A DNA stretch of 64,000 bases. Source: Bacillus vallismortis. Its GTDB lineage: Bacteria; Bacillota; Bacilli; Bacillales; Bacillaceae. Positions 52,653 to 63,922 of this stretch are shown one piece after another. Both the position numbers and the translations under genes were made by a program. Location: positions 2,408,137-2,472,136 of the forward strand of contig NZ_CP160797.1 in assembly GCF_040784915.1 (NCBI RefSeq). The letters are read 5' to 3'. The notes below the pieces were generated by a model. The model did not search any database. It was not told the DNA's origin and worked only from the letters and a program-made list of their open reading frames with translations. The number at the start of each line of letters is the position of its first letter. Position 1 is the stretch's first letter.

Positions 52653-53188
52653 CCCGAAGTCTCTCCGGGTTTTATCAGATTCATATAATCATGGATCATG
52701 CTTTCTGTCATAGTGCCGGTCACCACCTTGACAACTTTTCCTTCCGGATTGATTAAAAAGGTTGTCGGAAGCGGAGATACGTCATAGGCATCAAGCACTT
52801 GGCGATCTGTATCCAGAACAACCGGGAAATTGACTCCGTAGGATTTCATAAAATTATGTACTGCTATCTTTGACTCCCCAACATTTACCGCGACAACTTC
52901 AATACCTTTGTCTTTAAAATGCTTATATTGGTTCGCCATATAAGGAAATTCTTTTTTGCACGGTTCACACCATGTACCCCAGAAATTCAAAAAAACACCT
53001 TTCCCTTTTAAATCACTGAGCTCGATACGCTTCCCATTCGTATCTTCAAGGACAAAATTCGGTGCGTCGGACCCTTCGGATATGCTCTCTTTGCCGGCAA
53101 ATACAGCATTGTAAATCGTATAGCCAAGCGCGCAGATTAAAACGAGAAGGATGCCGGTCCGAATGAATAAACGCCTTTTTTTCTTCAT
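52649..53188 (-). CDS. resA: thiol-disulfide oxidoreductase ResA
   Basis: Membrane-anchored thioredoxin-like protein that keeps apocytochrome c cysteines reduced. It has 179 residues: one N-terminal helix (about 9-27) and a TlpA-type fold with the active site WCEPC (Cys74, Cys77) and cis-Pro in LPTTF. The ATG at 53188 follows a G-rich ribosome site. First gene of resABCDE. Confidence 0.96.
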   Translation of the reverse strand: MKKKRRLFIRTGILLVLICALGYTIYNAVFAGKESISEGSDAPNFVLEDTNGKRIELSDLKGKGVFLNFWGTWCEPCKKEFPYMANQYKHFKDKGIEVVAVNVGESKIAVHNFMKSYGVNFPVVLDTDRQVLDAYDVSPLPTTFLINPEGKVVKVVTGTMTESMIHDYMNLIKPGETSG

Positions 53189-53226
53189 TGTCCACTGCCC
53201 CCTTCCCCCTATTGCAGATCCATTCA

Positions 53227-53262
53227 ATTATATCATTGCACATTCATTTCACATTTCTTACT
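53227..53262 (-). promoter_or_regulatory. resA promoter with ResD-type sites
   Basis: TATAAT (53232-53227) with an extended TGA before it but a poor -35. Upstream lie AATGTGAAATGAATGTGCAA, two copies of a TGTGAA-like motif similar to ResD sites, consistent with activator dependence. Confidence 0.5.
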
Positions 53263-53282
53263 TTTTGAAGGTTATGTGAAAT

Positions 53283-54017
53283 TTAGAAAGCGTTTTTACC
53301 GTGCTCCGCCAGCGCTCTGAGTTTTTTGACTTCATGCGGCGTAAGTTCTCTGGCATCTCCCGTGTGCAAGCCTCGCAGGTTTAAAAACGCGTATTCTTCG
53401 CGCTTCAGCTTGATTACCTCATGCCCGATCGCTTCGAACATGCGGCGCACCTGTCTGTTGCGTCCTTCATGAATTGTCAGCTGAATAATGCTTGTCTGCT
53501 TTTTCTTATCCAAAGACAGAAGCTTCGCTTTAGCAGGCGCCGTTTTGCCTTCTTCCAGCATAATTCCGCGCTCCATCTTTCTGAGCAGCTCTTTAGGCGG
53601 AATGCCTTTCACCTTCGCCACGTATGTTTTGTCTATTTCATATTTAGGATGCATCAGCTTATTGGCAAACTCGCCGTCATTGGTTAAAAGCAAAAGACCG
53701 CTCGTATCATAATCCAAACGCCCGATCGGATAAATGCGCTGCGGGACTTCTTTAAAAAAGTCTGTCACGACTTTGCGTCCTTTGTCATCTTGGGCTGCAG
53801 AAATAACGCCTCTTGGTTTATATAAGAGAAAGTAAACCGGCTCCTCACGTTCAACCTTTAACCCGTTTACCTCAACCTGATCAGAACCGGTGACCTTAAC
53901 ACCAAGCTCTGTTACTACTTTGCCGTTCACCTTTACTTTTCCTTCTTTAATCAGCTCTTCTGCCTTTCTGCGCGATGCAAATCCGGCATGAGCAATCACT
54001 TTTTGCAGTCTTTCCAT
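53283..54017 (-). CDS. rluB: 23S rRNA pseudouridine synthase RluB
   Basis: Large-subunit rRNA pseudouridine synthase (position 2633 in B. subtilis numbering, 2605 in E. coli). It has 244 residues: S4 RNA-binding domain (about 3-50) and the catalytic domain with GRLDYDTSGLLLLTNDG (catalytic Asp) and GRNRQVRRM. ATG at 54017 follows GAGGTG; the frame extends to 54065. Confidence 0.95.
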   Translation of the reverse strand: MERLQKVIAHAGFASRRKAEELIKEGKVKVNGKVVTELGVKVTGSDQVEVNGLKVEREEPVYFLLYKPRGVISAAQDDKGRKVVTDFFKEVPQRIYPIGRLDYDTSGLLLLTNDGEFANKLMHPKYEIDKTYVAKVKGIPPKELLRKMERGIMLEEGKTAPAKAKLLSLDKKKQTSIIQLTIHEGRNRQVRRMFEAIGHEVIKLKREEYAFLNLRGLHTGDARELTPHEVKKLRALAEHGKNAF

Positions 54018-54091
54018 GTCTTTCACCTCAAGTATTATCTTACTTTTTTCGACCTGAACAAACAAGCTTTTTCAGACTGTATGCGCCCAAT

Positions 54092-54114
54092 CTAAAAAAA
54101 CGCCGTTTTCAGGC
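54092..54114 (-). terminator. dacB-spmA-spmB terminator
   Basis: CGCC / GGCG stem with TGAAAA loop region and TTTTTTT; overlaps the spmB stop codon. Confidence 0.75.
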
Positions 54115-54645
54115 GCCCCCAAATAATAACGTAACGATGATGATAGATGCAACTACACCGATTAAATCAGCAAGAAGTCCCACCTTTAATGCATCACCCA
54201 TTTTTTTAATGCCGACTGCCCCGAAGTACACAGTCAGCACATAAAGCGTTGTATCCGTTGACCCCTGCATAACGGATGCCAGTCTGCCAATGAAGGAGTC
54301 CGGCCCGTAAACTGCAATTATATCGGTTGTCATACCGAGTGCAGCCGTACCCGAGATCGGGCGGATCAGGGCAAGCGGAACCACCTCAGCGGGTATACCG
54401 ATAGCGGAGAAAACCGGTTTTAATAGGTCCATTATAAAATCAAGCGCGCCTGATGATCTGAAAACAGTAATGGCGACAAGCATTCCGACTAAGTAGGGGA
54501 TAATGGAAAAGGCGATCTCTATGCCTTCTTTTCCGCCTTCTACAAATGATTCATATGTGGGAACCTTTTTGATTGTTCCATAAAGAAGAATGCCGGCAAT
54601 AATGATCGGAATCATGGCTAAAGACAGCCAATTAATGATTTCCAT
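54109..54645 (-). CDS. spmB: spore maturation protein SpmB
   Basis: Integral membrane protein of 178 residues with a nucleoside-recognition (Gate) domain. Needed with SpmA for proper spore core dehydration. The ATG at 54645 follows AAGGTGAG and begins just after the spmA stop. The Gate family motif RPISGTAALGM is visible. Confidence 0.95.
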   Translation of the reverse strand: MEIINWLSLAMIPIIIAGILLYGTIKKVPTYESFVEGGKEGIEIAFSIIPYLVGMLVAITVFRSSGALDFIMDLLKPVFSAIGIPAEVVPLALIRPISGTAALGMTTDIIAVYGPDSFIGRLASVMQGSTDTTLYVLTVYFGAVGIKKMGDALKVGLLADLIGVVASIIIVTLLFGGA

Positions 54646-54649
54646 CCGC

Positions 54650-55240
54650 TCACCTTCCCTTCTTTTTGCGGCGGTAATAAAAATACCTGTCAATGATAAT
54701 GGCGCCGATTCCAGAAATGAGGGTCGCCAAAATACTTGGTCCGACGATATCTGTCGGTGTTTTGGAGGAATAAGCCATTCGGACAGCGATTACGGTTGTC
54801 GGAATGAGAGTGATGCAGGACGTATTGACAGCTAAAAAAGTAATCATCGACCGGCTTGCTTCCGATCGGTTTCCATTCAGCTTTTTCATTTGCTCCATTG
54901 CTTTAATGCCCAGCGGAGTTGCCGCATTCCCAAGGCCGAAGAAGTTCGCCATGAGATTAGATAAAATGTAGCCCATCGCCGGGTGATCCGGAGGGATATC
55001 CGGGAACAGCTTAGATATAAAAGGCCTGCACATCCGGCTGAAAATATCCAAAAGCCCTGACTGCTCGGCTATTTTCATTAAGCCAAGCCAGAAAACAAGC
55101 ACGCTCATCAGCCCGAATGAGATCGTAACGGCTTCCTTTGCCCCCTTAAACACAGCTTCATTTACATCTTGCAAGGTTCCGTTGCACATCGCAAAAACAA
55201 GTCCGATCACAGTTAAGCTGACCCATATTATATTGACCAT
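54650..55240 (-). CDS. spmA: spore maturation protein SpmA
   Basis: Membrane protein of 196 residues, also with a nucleoside-recognition domain ([15 protein letters not shown]). Acts with SpmB and DacB in spore cortex maturation and core dehydration. It overlaps the end of dacB by 13 bases, confirming one operon. Confidence 0.95.
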   Translation of the reverse strand: MVNIIWVSLTVIGLVFAMCNGTLQDVNEAVFKGAKEAVTISFGLMSVLVFWLGLMKIAEQSGLLDIFSRMCRPFISKLFPDIPPDHPAMGYILSNLMANFFGLGNAATPLGIKAMEQMKKLNGNRSEASRSMITFLAVNTSCITLIPTTVIAVRMAYSSKTPTDIVGPSILATLISGIGAIIIDRYFYYRRKKKGR

Positions 55241-56376
55241 TTTGCCCCGCCAGCCGCATTCAGAAAGATTGATTTGAACGTTTCAAAAAATTGTTTCTTC
55301 GGTTTTTGATTTCGTTCATTTTCATAATAGATCGGCACTTTTGCGATGGTTTCATCGTTAAACATGATCTTCATGTGCCCTACGATGTCGGGAATCTTTG
55401 AGGCGTCTTTTTCCCATGCTTTTTTCGGTTTAAGCAGCGTGGTTTGAATGTTGACCTCTTCTTTTTCCTCTTCGGTTAACAAATAGGTGATGTCCCGTTT
55501 AATAAAAGCCTTAGATTCATAAAATGTGCCATTCAGCTTTGGAATGTCCCCTTTTTTCGCGATTAAATAGGTTTGATAATGATTAAACACATAGTTAAAC
55601 ATTTTCATATGATCATCCCAATCGTCAGGATCATTGATGGTCACGGCTATCAGGTCAATGCTATCCTTTGTGGCTGTTGAGACCAGTGTCCGTTTTGCAA
55701 GTTTTGTATAGCCTGTTTTCCCTCCTGTGCTGTATCGATAAAGCATCGTCAGCAGTTTATTTTTGTTTTTCCAAACGCTTTCCATCGTTTCTGCTCTGTA
55801 TACTTTTGTGCCTGAAATTTTTTGATAGTCTTTCAGCTTCATAGCGTATTTGGTTAAAATGGCCATATCAAAGGCTGTTGAATAATGGTTTTTGTGGTCG
55901 TCCAATCCGTGCGGGTTTTGAAAACGGGTATTCTCCATACCAAGCTGCTCGGCTTTTTGATTCATCATATAAACAAATCCATCAAGACTTCCGCCGACAT
56001 GTTCAGCAATCGCAACAGCGGCGTCGTTTCCTGATCTCAGCATGAGGCCGTACACAAGATCTTTTAGTTTCACTTTTTGGCCTTCTGTTAAATAAATGGC
56101 AGAGCCTTCTGTTCTGACAGCATTTGCCGAAACCGTCACCGTTTCATCCATTTTGCCGGATTCGATGGCGAGAACAGCCGTCATGATTTTTGTGATGCTT
56201 GCAATCCGCCTTTTTTCATGCTCGCTCTTGGCAAATAACACTCTGCCTGATGCTCCATCAATGACAATCGCACTTTTTGCACTGACATCTATAGCAGCAT
56301 GTGCTGTATTCACATTTACATTTGCAAAAAGAAAAGAAATTATAACCATGAATACTGCGTTTTTGAAAATGCGCAT
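55228..56376 (-). CDS. dacB: D-alanyl-D-alanine carboxypeptidase DacB (PBP5*)
   Basis: Sporulation-specific penicillin-binding protein that trims cortex peptide side chains and so lowers cross-linking. It has 382 residues with a signal peptide (1-28) and the serine-DD-peptidase motifs SITKIM (SxxK, about 61-64), SGND (SxN) and KTGYT. A C-terminal beta domain and an amphipathic end for membrane attachment follow. First of dacB-spmA-spmB. Confidence 0.96.
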   Translation of the reverse strand: MRIFKNAVFMVIISFLFANVNVNTAHAAIDVSAKSAIVIDGASGRVLFAKSEHEKRRIASITKIMTAVLAIESGKMDETVTVSANAVRTEGSAIYLTEGQKVKLKDLVYGLMLRSGNDAAVAIAEHVGGSLDGFVYMMNQKAEQLGMENTRFQNPHGLDDHKNHYSTAFDMAILTKYAMKLKDYQKISGTKVYRAETMESVWKNKNKLLTMLYRYSTGGKTGYTKLAKRTLVSTATKDSIDLIAVTINDPDDWDDHMKMFNYVFNHYQTYLIAKKGDIPKLNGTFYESKAFIKRDITYLLTEEEKEEVNIQTTLLKPKKAWEKDASKIPDIVGHMKIMFNDETIAKVPIYYENERNQKPKKQFFETFKSIFLNAAGGAKWSI

Positions 56377-56407
56377 GTTTGCTCACGTCCTTGTGGTGGT
56401 TTGTACA

Positions 56408-56435
56408 AGTTTATGCGCATGTCCACCAGTTATGA
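56408..56435 (-). promoter_or_regulatory. possible sigma-E promoter of dacB
   Basis: CATAAACT (56415-56408) resembles the sigma-E -10; TCATAAC (56435-56429) is a partial -35 match 13 bases away. Known mother-cell expression of dacB supports it. Confidence 0.45.
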
Positions 56436-56464
56436 ATACCAATTATAGATCTGCAGGCAAACAT

Positions 56465-56493
56465 AAAAAAACTCTCCCTGAAAAAGGGAGAGT
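56465..56493 (-). terminator. ypuI terminator
   Basis: ACTCTCCCT / AGGGAGAGT stem with a long T run, six bases after the ypuI stop. Confidence 0.9.
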
Positions 56494-56498
56494 AAACG

Positions 56499-57038
56499 TT
56501 ATCTGATTGGCGCCATGCTTGATCCGGACGCTTCGTAATGAGCCAGCTCTTCTCTCATTCTCAGAAAGGCTGCGCTCAGCGGCAATAATAATTGCTCAAG
56601 CGACGCAGGAACAGCATGGTAAAACTCAATTGCGCTGACCCCGGTATAAGACGCCCGGCTATTTTCACACCACGTGTCCTTTTTGGGCATAAAGAACTCT
56701 TCAATGCATTGGTGATACACCTTGTAAAGTGTTTTTCCCGCTCTGGCTTCTTGAAAAGGCTCCTGCATCAGGAGACGGCGGCACGCTTCTGCGCCTCCTT
56801 CACAATATACTGTCATTCTTCTCAGAGTGCTCAGCACATCACAGCAGTATCCTTTCTCAATAGGCAATTCAGCCTGCAAGGACGCAAGCGTTGTTTGGTT
56901 TAGGTAATCGTTAACAGTATTGACAACCATTGATAAGAATTCGTCTGTTTTTTGAGTCTGCGCTCGCACAATCGAATGTCTCATTTCGTTTGGTATCTTC
57001 CCCTCATGTCTTTGTCTCTCACATTTTGCTTCTTTCAT
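56499..57038 (-). CDS. ypuI: DUF3907-family protein YpuI
   Basis: Soluble protein of 179 residues, Cys-containing, no membrane segment. I recognise it only as the Bacillus YpuI family with no known function. It sits between scpB and dacB with its own terminator; the 55 bases upstream are AT-rich and show no convincing promoter. Confidence 0.87.
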   Translation of the reverse strand: MKEAKCERQRHEGKIPNEMRHSIVRAQTQKTDEFLSMVVNTVNDYLNQTTLASLQAELPIEKGYCCDVLSTLRRMTVYCEGGAEACRRLLMQEPFQEARAGKTLYKVYHQCIEEFFMPKKDTWCENSRASYTGVSAIEFYHAVPASLEQLLLPLSAAFLRMREELAHYEASGSSMAPIR

Positions 57039-57093
57039 AATAGCTTCTTTCCTTATATCTTATGTTGATGAAAAATCGCGATTCATTAAACAT

Positions 57094-57687
57094 CTATTTT
57101 ATATCTTCGAAGGTTTGGTTAAAGTTTTCAAAAAATAAATCTGCTTCTTCTTGAAGAACGTCTTCTTCCGCATTTTCAGGCAGCGGCGGAAGCTCGTCCA
57201 GCGTTTTCAAACCGAATTGTTCAAGAAAAGTCGGCGTGGTGCCGTATAATATGGCCCGTCCCGGACCGTCAGCCCGTCCAACTTCACACAATAAAGCCTT
57301 CGCAACGAGGCTATGTAAAATCCGCTCTGATTTCACGCCTCTGATTTCTTCAATTTCTGCTCTGGTAATCGGCTGTTTATAAGAAACAATGGCCAGCACT
57401 TCTAATGAAGCTTGAGAAAGGCCCTTTGACGGCACTTCTATTAGTTTTTTCAAATACGGCGCAAAGGCTTTTTTGGTAGAGAGCATGTACGTATCTGCAT
57501 ATGTAATAAGTTCAATGCCCCTTGCATCCCCGCGGTATTCTTCCGCCACATCCGCCATGATAGTATTCAGTTCAGGCTCTTCGATTTCAAGCACTGTTAA
57601 CAGCTGCTTTTTTGTGAGCCCTTCATCGCCTGCCGCATAAAGAAGGGCTTCCACTATAGCTTTCCAATTCACGATATCAAGCCCCAT
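57094..57687 (-). CDS. scpB: segregation and condensation protein ScpB
   Basis: Winged-helix kite subunit of the SMC condensin; 197 residues. Two winged-helix domains with [34 protein letters not shown] in the middle and an acidic C-terminal tail. ATG at 57687 overlaps the scpA end by 11 bases; the frame reaches 57741 but GGGGAGTG lies just before 57687. Confidence 0.95.
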   Translation of the reverse strand: MGLDIVNWKAIVEALLYAAGDEGLTKKQLLTVLEIEEPELNTIMADVAEEYRGDARGIELITYADTYMLSTKKAFAPYLKKLIEVPSKGLSQASLEVLAIVSYKQPITRAEIEEIRGVKSERILHSLVAKALLCEVGRADGPGRAILYGTTPTFLEQFGLKTLDELPPLPENAEEDVLQEEADLFFENFNQTFEDIK

Positions 57688-58432
57688 GAATGGATTCACT
57701 CCCCGTAATGTAAATATCTGAAAAATTGTGCTCCTGTTCAATGAGAATCCGCTGATTCTTCATCAGCTCGAGAACAGCTAGAAAAGTTACAACCAAATGG
57801 TCTTTTTGCTCATACGGAAACAGCTCCATAAAGTTGATTCTCGTTCCTCTTGATTTCAGGCTGTGCACGATTTCGTTCATTCTGTCTTCGATTGGTATTT
57901 CTTGTCTGGTAATTGTTGTTTCCATCGGTTTTGTTATTTTTTTGCGTTTCAGCACTTTTTGAAAAGCCCCGATCATGTCATAGACCGTGACTGAGAGCTT
58001 TTGCTCAGACTGTTTGACTTCTTTTGCATATTCACTCAAATCACTCGGCGGTTTCGTGAACGATTTTTGTCTTTCTTCTTCCCGTTCTTTTAAATCCTTC
58101 GCCGCATCTTTATATTTTCTATACTCAATCAGCTTTTCAATCAGTTCCTCCCGCGGATCCTCTTCTTCAAGTAATTCATCTTCAAAAAGCTCCTCCTCTT
58201 GCTTCGGGAGCAGCATTCTGCTTTTAATGCTGAGCAGCGTGGCAGCCATGACCAAATACTCGCTGGCAATATCGAGCTCAAGCACACGCATCGTATGTAC
58301 ATATAATAAATATTGTTCAGTGATCTTTGCCACAGGGATATCATATATGTCAATTTCAAGACGATTGATTAAATGAAGCAGCAGGTCCAATGGGCCCTCA
58401 AACGTATCAATTTTCACTTGATATTCTTCCAT
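57677..58432 (-). CDS. scpA: segregation and condensation protein ScpA
   Basis: Kleisin subunit that bridges the SMC dimer with ScpB; 251 residues. N-terminal kleisin helix region [28 protein letters not shown], acidic middle ([15 protein letters not shown]) and C-terminal winged helix. ATG at 58432 is used; an adjacent ATG at 58435 directly follows GGTGAG. Confidence 0.95.
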   Translation of the reverse strand: MEEYQVKIDTFEGPLDLLLHLINRLEIDIYDIPVAKITEQYLLYVHTMRVLELDIASEYLVMAATLLSIKSRMLLPKQEEELFEDELLEEEDPREELIEKLIEYRKYKDAAKDLKEREEERQKSFTKPPSDLSEYAKEVKQSEQKLSVTVYDMIGAFQKVLKRKKITKPMETTITRQEIPIEDRMNEIVHSLKSRGTRINFMELFPYEQKDHLVVTFLAVLELMKNQRILIEQEHNFSDIYITGSESIHGA

Positions 58433-58650
58433 CATCTCACCATTTTCAAGTATCACTCTCATTGCCGGTTAAACTGGCTATCCTTTAGTATAAGGCACCA
58501 AAAAGCTCTCGTCCAATACTATTTCATTTCCTGTTTTGAAGCTATTTGTACTGAATATTCAAAACAATAAAGGAGTTGCGAGAAAGGCCCCCGCGGCGGT
58601 TTCCCTTTCAATTGTCGTGATAAACAAAAAATCAATCAGGGCTGAGCGTT

Positions 58651-58679
58651 TTTTTCTTTTATTCTTCCTATGTTACACT
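58651..58679 (+). promoter_or_regulatory. possible ypuF promoter
   Basis: TACACT (58674-58679) with an extended TGT before it; the -35 region is only a T-rich stretch. It is 27 bases before the ypuF start. Confidence 0.35.
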
Positions 58680-58705
58680 GAAAGCAGATTAAAGGAGGAA
58701 GCATC

Positions 58706-59230
58706 GTGTACCCGAAAGCTTATATCGATTATCTCGTTGAGTTTCACGCAACACGGGATTATTTTGAATGCCATGAAATTTTAGAAGAATATTGGAAGGA
58801 AGACCCTCCAAATCAACGAAAAATGTATTGGGTCGGCTTTATTCAGCTTGCGGTTGCTTTGTATCATCATAGAAGGCAGAATACAGCCGGTGCAAAAAGA
58901 CTGATGGCGAACAGCATCCGGATTCTTCAAGCCGAAAAACAAGCGGTCGAAGACTTGGGACTTGATCATAGCCGTTTACTCGAGCTTATGCAGTCGGTTT
59001 ACGAACAAATCGAAATGGGATCTTCCTATAAAAGCATCATGCTGCCGATCAAAGATGAGAAGCTGGAGGAAACATGCCGCATTGAATGTCAGAAAACAGA
59101 GTACACATGGGGGCAGCCCAGCACAATCACCGACACATTTCTTATTGACAAGCACCGTTTGCGGGATCGGACTGAGGTCATCCTTGAGCGTGAAAAAGAG
59201 ATAGAACGGAGAAAAAAAAGCAGAGGCTGA
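58706..59230 (+). CDS. ypuF: DUF309-family protein YpuF
   Basis: Protein of 174 residues beginning with GTG at 58706 behind AGGAGG. The DUF309 core is visible (FHATRDYFECHEILEEYWK and FIQLAVALYHHRRQNTAGAKRLM), a short helical bundle with paired His and Glu residues. No known function. It is the only plus-strand gene in this part and converges on ribT. Confidence 0.87.
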   Translation: MYPKAYIDYLVEFHATRDYFECHEILEEYWKEDPPNQRKMYWVGFIQLAVALYHHRRQNTAGAKRLMANSIRILQAEKQAVEDLGLDHSRLLELMQSVYEQIEMGSSYKSIMLPIKDEKLEETCRIECQKTEYTWGQPSTITDTFLIDKHRLRDRTEVILEREKEIERRKKSRG

Positions 59231-59243
59231 TGACAGCCTCTGC

Positions 59244-59246
<3 letters not shown>
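59213..59246. terminator. terminator shared by rib operon and ypuF
   Basis: AGCAGAGGCTG / CAGCCTCTGCT stem; the T run is strong on the minus strand (rib operon), short on the plus strand. Confidence 0.88.
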
Positions 59247-59698
<452 letters not shown>

Positions 59699-59731
59699 TT
59701 TTCGCCATATTTTTAAACTGTTTTCAACAAA

Positions 59732-60196
59732 TTATTCAAATGAGCGGTTTAAATTTGCCATTTCTATGGCAGAAACAGCGCAATCTACACCTTTGTTGCC
59801 TGCTTTCGTGCCGGCACGCTCAATTGCCTGCTCAATGTTTTCAGTGGTGACAATGCCAAAGATGACAGGTACGCCTGTCGTGTTTGCTGTTTGCGCGATG
59901 CCTTTTGCAGCTTCATTGCAAACATAATCATAATGTGTCGTTGCACCTCTGATAACAGTGCCCAATGTGATAATCGCGTCATATTTTTTTGTTTCCGCCA
60001 TTTTTTTGGCGGCAAACGGTATTTCAAATGCGCCTGGAACCCAAGCCACATCAATATCATTTGTGTCTACGCCGTGTCTGAGCAACGCATCTTCTGCACC
60101 GCTTAGCAGCTTGCTTGTAATAAAATCATTAAATCTTCCTACTACGATTCCGATTTTAAGACCTGTACCAACTAAGTTTCCTTGTATGATATTCAT
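59732..60196 (-). CDS. ribH: 6,7-dimethyl-8-ribityllumazine synthase (riboflavin synthase beta)
   Basis: Condenses the ribityl-pyrimidine with dihydroxybutanone phosphate; 154 residues forming an icosahedral 60-mer in B. subtilis that encloses RibE. Substrate-site segments [18 protein letters not shown] and [16 protein letters not shown] (with catalytic His) are visible. Fourth gene of the operon. Confidence 0.97.
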   Translation of the reverse strand: MNIIQGNLVGTGLKIGIVVGRFNDFITSKLLSGAEDALLRHGVDTNDIDVAWVPGAFEIPFAAKKMAETKKYDAIITLGTVIRGATTHYDYVCNEAAKGIAQTANTTGVPVIFGIVTTENIEQAIERAGTKAGNKGVDCAVSAIEMANLNRSFE

Positions 60197-60228
60197 ATGA
60201 TTCCCATCCTTTTTTGTGATATTTGTGA

Positions 60229-61425
60229 TTAGAAATGAAGCAAATGACCCAGTTTATTCATTTTGGTTTGTAAATATTTTGTATTGTGCTCTTTTGCCTC
60301 CATTTGAAGGGGCACTCTTTCTGAAATGCTGAGTCCATAGCCTTCAAGACCGGCGATTTTTCGCGGATTATTCGTCAGAAGCTTCATATTCCGCACACCG
60401 AGATCGCGTAACATTTGTGCCCCGATGCCATAGTTGCGAAGGTCCGGCAAGAACCCGAGAGCTTCGTTGGCTTCTACGGTATCATAGCCTTGTTCCTGAA
60501 GCTTATAAGCTTTTAATTTATTGATTAAACCGATGCCTCGGCCTTCTTGGCGCAAATACAAGAGCACTCCCCGCCCTTCTGCGGCAATTTGCGTCAGCGC
60601 GGCGTGCAGCTGCGGGCCACAGTCACAGCGATGAGACCCAAACACGTCACCTGTGAGACATTCAGAATGAACCCGGACCAATACCGGTTCTTCACCGAAC
60701 GGCACGTCTCCCATCACAAATGCGACATGCTCTTTTCCGTCTACCTCGTTTGTGTATCCGTAAATCTTGAATGTGCCAAAATCAGTGGGCAGCGTAATGT
60801 CGACTTCGCGCTCGACAAGTGTTGTCAGGTTGTAACGGTATTGAATTAAATCTTTAATGGTGATCATTTTTAATTGATGCTTTTTCGCTATTTCAATGAG
60901 CTCAGGCACTCTTGCCATCGTTCCGTCTTCATTCATAATTTCACAAATGACGCCGGCTCCTTGGGATCCGCAGGCTTCAGCAAGGTCAACAGCAGCTTCT
61001 GTATGGCCTGCTCTTTTCAGGACACCTCCTTTTTTCGCAATGAGCGGAAAAATGTGCCCCGGACGCTGAAAATCAGACGGCACGGATTTGCTGTCCAGCA
61101 ATGCTTGAACGGTAAAAGATCTTTCTTGAGCACTGATACCCGTTTTCGTTTTGCGGTGGTCAATGCTTACCGTAAATGCAGTATGATGAGAATCTGTATT
61201 GTGCTCAACCATTGGGTGAAGATCAAGCTTGTCCGCGATTTCCTCACTAAGCGGCGTGCAAATCAGTCCTCTTCCGTGGGTCGCCATAAAGTTAATGACT
61301 TCTGGGGTTGCATGCTCGGCAAGAGCGACAAAGTCTCCTTCATTTTCTCTGTCTTCATCATCTACAACGATGATGACTTCGCCTTTTTTTAAAGCGTCTA
61401 GCGCTTCTTCTATTAGATGAAACAT
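60229..61425 (-). CDS. ribBA (ribA): bifunctional GTP cyclohydrolase II / 3,4-dihydroxy-2-butanone-4-phosphate synthase
   Basis: Makes both riboflavin precursors; 398 residues. N-terminal DHBP synthase (about 1-200) with [10 protein letters not shown] and THGRGLIC; C-terminal GTP cyclohydrolase II (about 205-398) with [23 protein letters not shown], whose three Cys bind zinc, and the RQEGRGIGL loop. The fusion is normal in Bacillus. Confidence 0.97.
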   Translation of the reverse strand: MFHLIEEALDALKKGEVIIVVDDEDRENEGDFVALAEHATPEVINFMATHGRGLICTPLSEEIADKLDLHPMVEHNTDSHHTAFTVSIDHRKTKTGISAQERSFTVQALLDSKSVPSDFQRPGHIFPLIAKKGGVLKRAGHTEAAVDLAEACGSQGAGVICEIMNEDGTMARVPELIEIAKKHQLKMITIKDLIQYRYNLTTLVEREVDITLPTDFGTFKIYGYTNEVDGKEHVAFVMGDVPFGEEPVLVRVHSECLTGDVFGSHRCDCGPQLHAALTQIAAEGRGVLLYLRQEGRGIGLINKLKAYKLQEQGYDTVEANEALGFLPDLRNYGIGAQMLRDLGVRNMKLLTNNPRKIAGLEGYGLSISERVPLQMEAKEHNTKYLQTKMNKLGHLLHF

Positions 61426-61439
61426 GCGAATCTTCCTCT

Positions 61440-62087
61440 CTAAAAGCCGTTTTCGCTTAAGAAGGCTTTTGTAATGGTTTGTTGGGTCTTATTTTCATTG
61501 GCTTTATGCAAAAATCGATACATATATTTTCCGATCATATCGCACTCGATATTCACTGTAGAGCCGATTGTTTTTTCTGAAAAAATCGTTTCGCTGATGG
61601 TATGCGGTATTAAAGAAATCGTCACTTTATCTTCCGACAGGCCGAATATGGTCAAGCTTACACCATCCACGGTAATGGATCCCTTTAAAACCAATGTTTT
61701 TGTTAAAGACGGGTCCATCTTTAAATCATAGTAAACAGCGTTAGATTTCTCTTCAATTCGTGCAATTTCAGCAGTTCCGTCGACATGTCCGGAGACGAAA
61801 TGGCCTCCGAATCGGCCGTTTGCCGCCATCGCTCTTTCTAGATTTACTTTGCTTCCTTTTGATAATTCATTCAGTGATGTCGCTTTGACTGTTTCAGGCA
61901 TTACGTCTACTGTGAATTGATTTTTTGTAAAATCGGTGACAGTCAGGCAAATGCCGTTCACCGCAATGCTGTCGCCCAGATGAACATCCTCTAATATCTT
62001 TGAGCATTTAATTGTTAAGGCCATTGAATGCCCTGCTTTTTTCATCGATTCGATTGTGCCTGTTTCTTCTATAATTCCTGTAAACAT
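61440..62087 (-). CDS. ribE (ribB): riboflavin synthase alpha subunit
   Basis: Dismutates two lumazines to riboflavin; 215 residues with two lumazine-binding repeats (1-96 and 97-195). [10 protein letters not shown] at the start and [10 protein letters not shown] are signatures. ATG at 62087 follows GGATGGTG; a longer frame from 62096 is less likely. Confidence 0.96.
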   Translation of the reverse strand: MFTGIIEETGTIESMKKAGHSMALTIKCSKILEDVHLGDSIAVNGICLTVTDFTKNQFTVDVMPETVKATSLNELSKGSKVNLERAMAANGRFGGHFVSGHVDGTAEIARIEEKSNAVYYDLKMDPSLTKTLVLKGSITVDGVSLTIFGLSEDKVTISLIPHTISETIFSEKTIGSTVNIECDMIGKYMYRFLHKANENKTQQTITKAFLSENGF

Positions 62088-62097
62088 GGTCACCATC

Positions 62098-63183
<1,086 letters not shown>

Positions 63184-63216
63184 TTATTTCCCTCCCCTCT
63201 TTTATTGATTTACCGT

Positions 63217-63254
63217 CAAAAAAGCCCCGAATTTATGAAAAATCCGGGGCTTTA
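63217..63254 (-). terminator. rib leader terminator
   Basis: AAAGCCCCG / CGGGGCTTT stem followed by TTTTTT; used when FMN is bound to the aptamer. Confidence 0.92.
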
Positions 63255-63310
63255 GGTATTTTACGCAATAAGAAATAACACTATGCATTTTTGAACCATT
63301 TGCATAGCGG

Positions 63311-63455
63311 CTCATCATCCTTCTCCCATCCAGACTCTCACTGTCGGCTTCAGCTTAAACTGAATCCACCGCGCGCTGATGCACACGGGTCACGGGCTCT
63401 AAAGCGCATTCGCTTTACTACCGCCGGTCGGGATTTCCACCCTGCCCCGAAGGAT
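63311..63455 (-). promoter_or_regulatory. FMN riboswitch (RFN element) of the rib operon
   Basis: Minus-strand segments TTCGGGGCAGGGTGGAAATC, CGACCGGCGGTAGTAAAG, GAGCCCGTGACCC, GGTGGATTCAG and GCCGACAGTGAGAGTCTGG are the conserved RFN core. Regulates transcription by FMN-dependent termination. Confidence 0.96.
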
Positions 63456-63485
63456 ACAATCTTTATTCATTTGTCCTTATTGGCT

Positions 63486-63514
63486 ATTATAGCGATCCTT
63501 CTTAAAGTACGCAA
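63486..63514 (-). promoter_or_regulatory. rib operon main promoter
   Basis: TTGCGT (63514-63509), 17 bases, TATAAT (63491-63486). Predicted leader of about 295 nt to ribD. Confidence 0.85.
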
Positions 63515-63537
63515 TGAAATAAACTTACAATTTGAGA

Positions 63538-63581
63538 AAACAAAACATCACCCTTCAATCCGAAAGGTGATGTTTTGTTAA
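63538..63581 (-). terminator. ypuD terminator
   Basis: ACAAAACATCACC / GGTGATGTTTTGT stem with a TTTTC tail; overlaps the ypuD stop codon. Confidence 0.82.
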
Positions 63582-63922
63582 TCATTCACTTTGGCAACTT
63601 TAATTAATCCGTCGATCCGCTTTGATTTGCTGAAGTATGCCTTAATCTTGTCGCCTTCTTCTATATCAGACAAATCCTGATTTAATTTCTTTCCATTGAA
63701 GATGATTTTCGTACCGTTTTCGGCTTCTCCATGATATTCAGAGCCGTCAATTTCCGTCACTTTATATTCCTGAATGGTGTATTCCTCTTCTTCCGAGGAC
63801 AAGGTTTGTCCAATTGCTGTCGGAACATCCTTCAGCTCAACGCCATTTATGTACATATAACCGCCTGCAAGTAGAAGCAAAAGCACTAACAGAATGGTAA
63901 TCTTGGTTTTTATTCTTCCCAT
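63578..63922 (-). CDS. ypuD: small secreted or membrane-anchored protein YpuD
   Basis: Protein of 114 residues with one N-terminal hydrophobic helix (about 9-25) and an acidic extracytoplasmic domain that looks like a small OB or beta fold (DIEEGDKIKAYFSKSKRIDGLIKV). ATG at 63922 has GGAGGTTT upstream. No known function. The 78 bases to the window edge hold no gene; a T run after AAATGACGG at the edge may be the arm of a terminator of the next gene outside. Confidence 0.85.
   Translation of the reverse strand: MGRIKTKITILLVLLLLLAGGYMYINGVELKDVPTAIGQTLSSEEEEYTIQEYKVTEIDGSEYHGEAENGTKIIFNGKKLNQDLSDIEEGDKIKAYFSKSKRIDGLIKVAKVND

Larger units (their letters stand above)
63184..63577. other. 394-base gap between ribD and ypuD
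   Basis: Occupied by the rib leader: promoter, FMN aptamer and terminator on the minus strand, then the ypuD terminator. No gene. Confidence 0.85.

Noticed and set aside
58536..58784. 82-codon plus-strand frame upstream of and overlapping ypuF
   Set aside because: Different frame from ypuF, no domain, and it runs into a well-supported gene. Likely chance.
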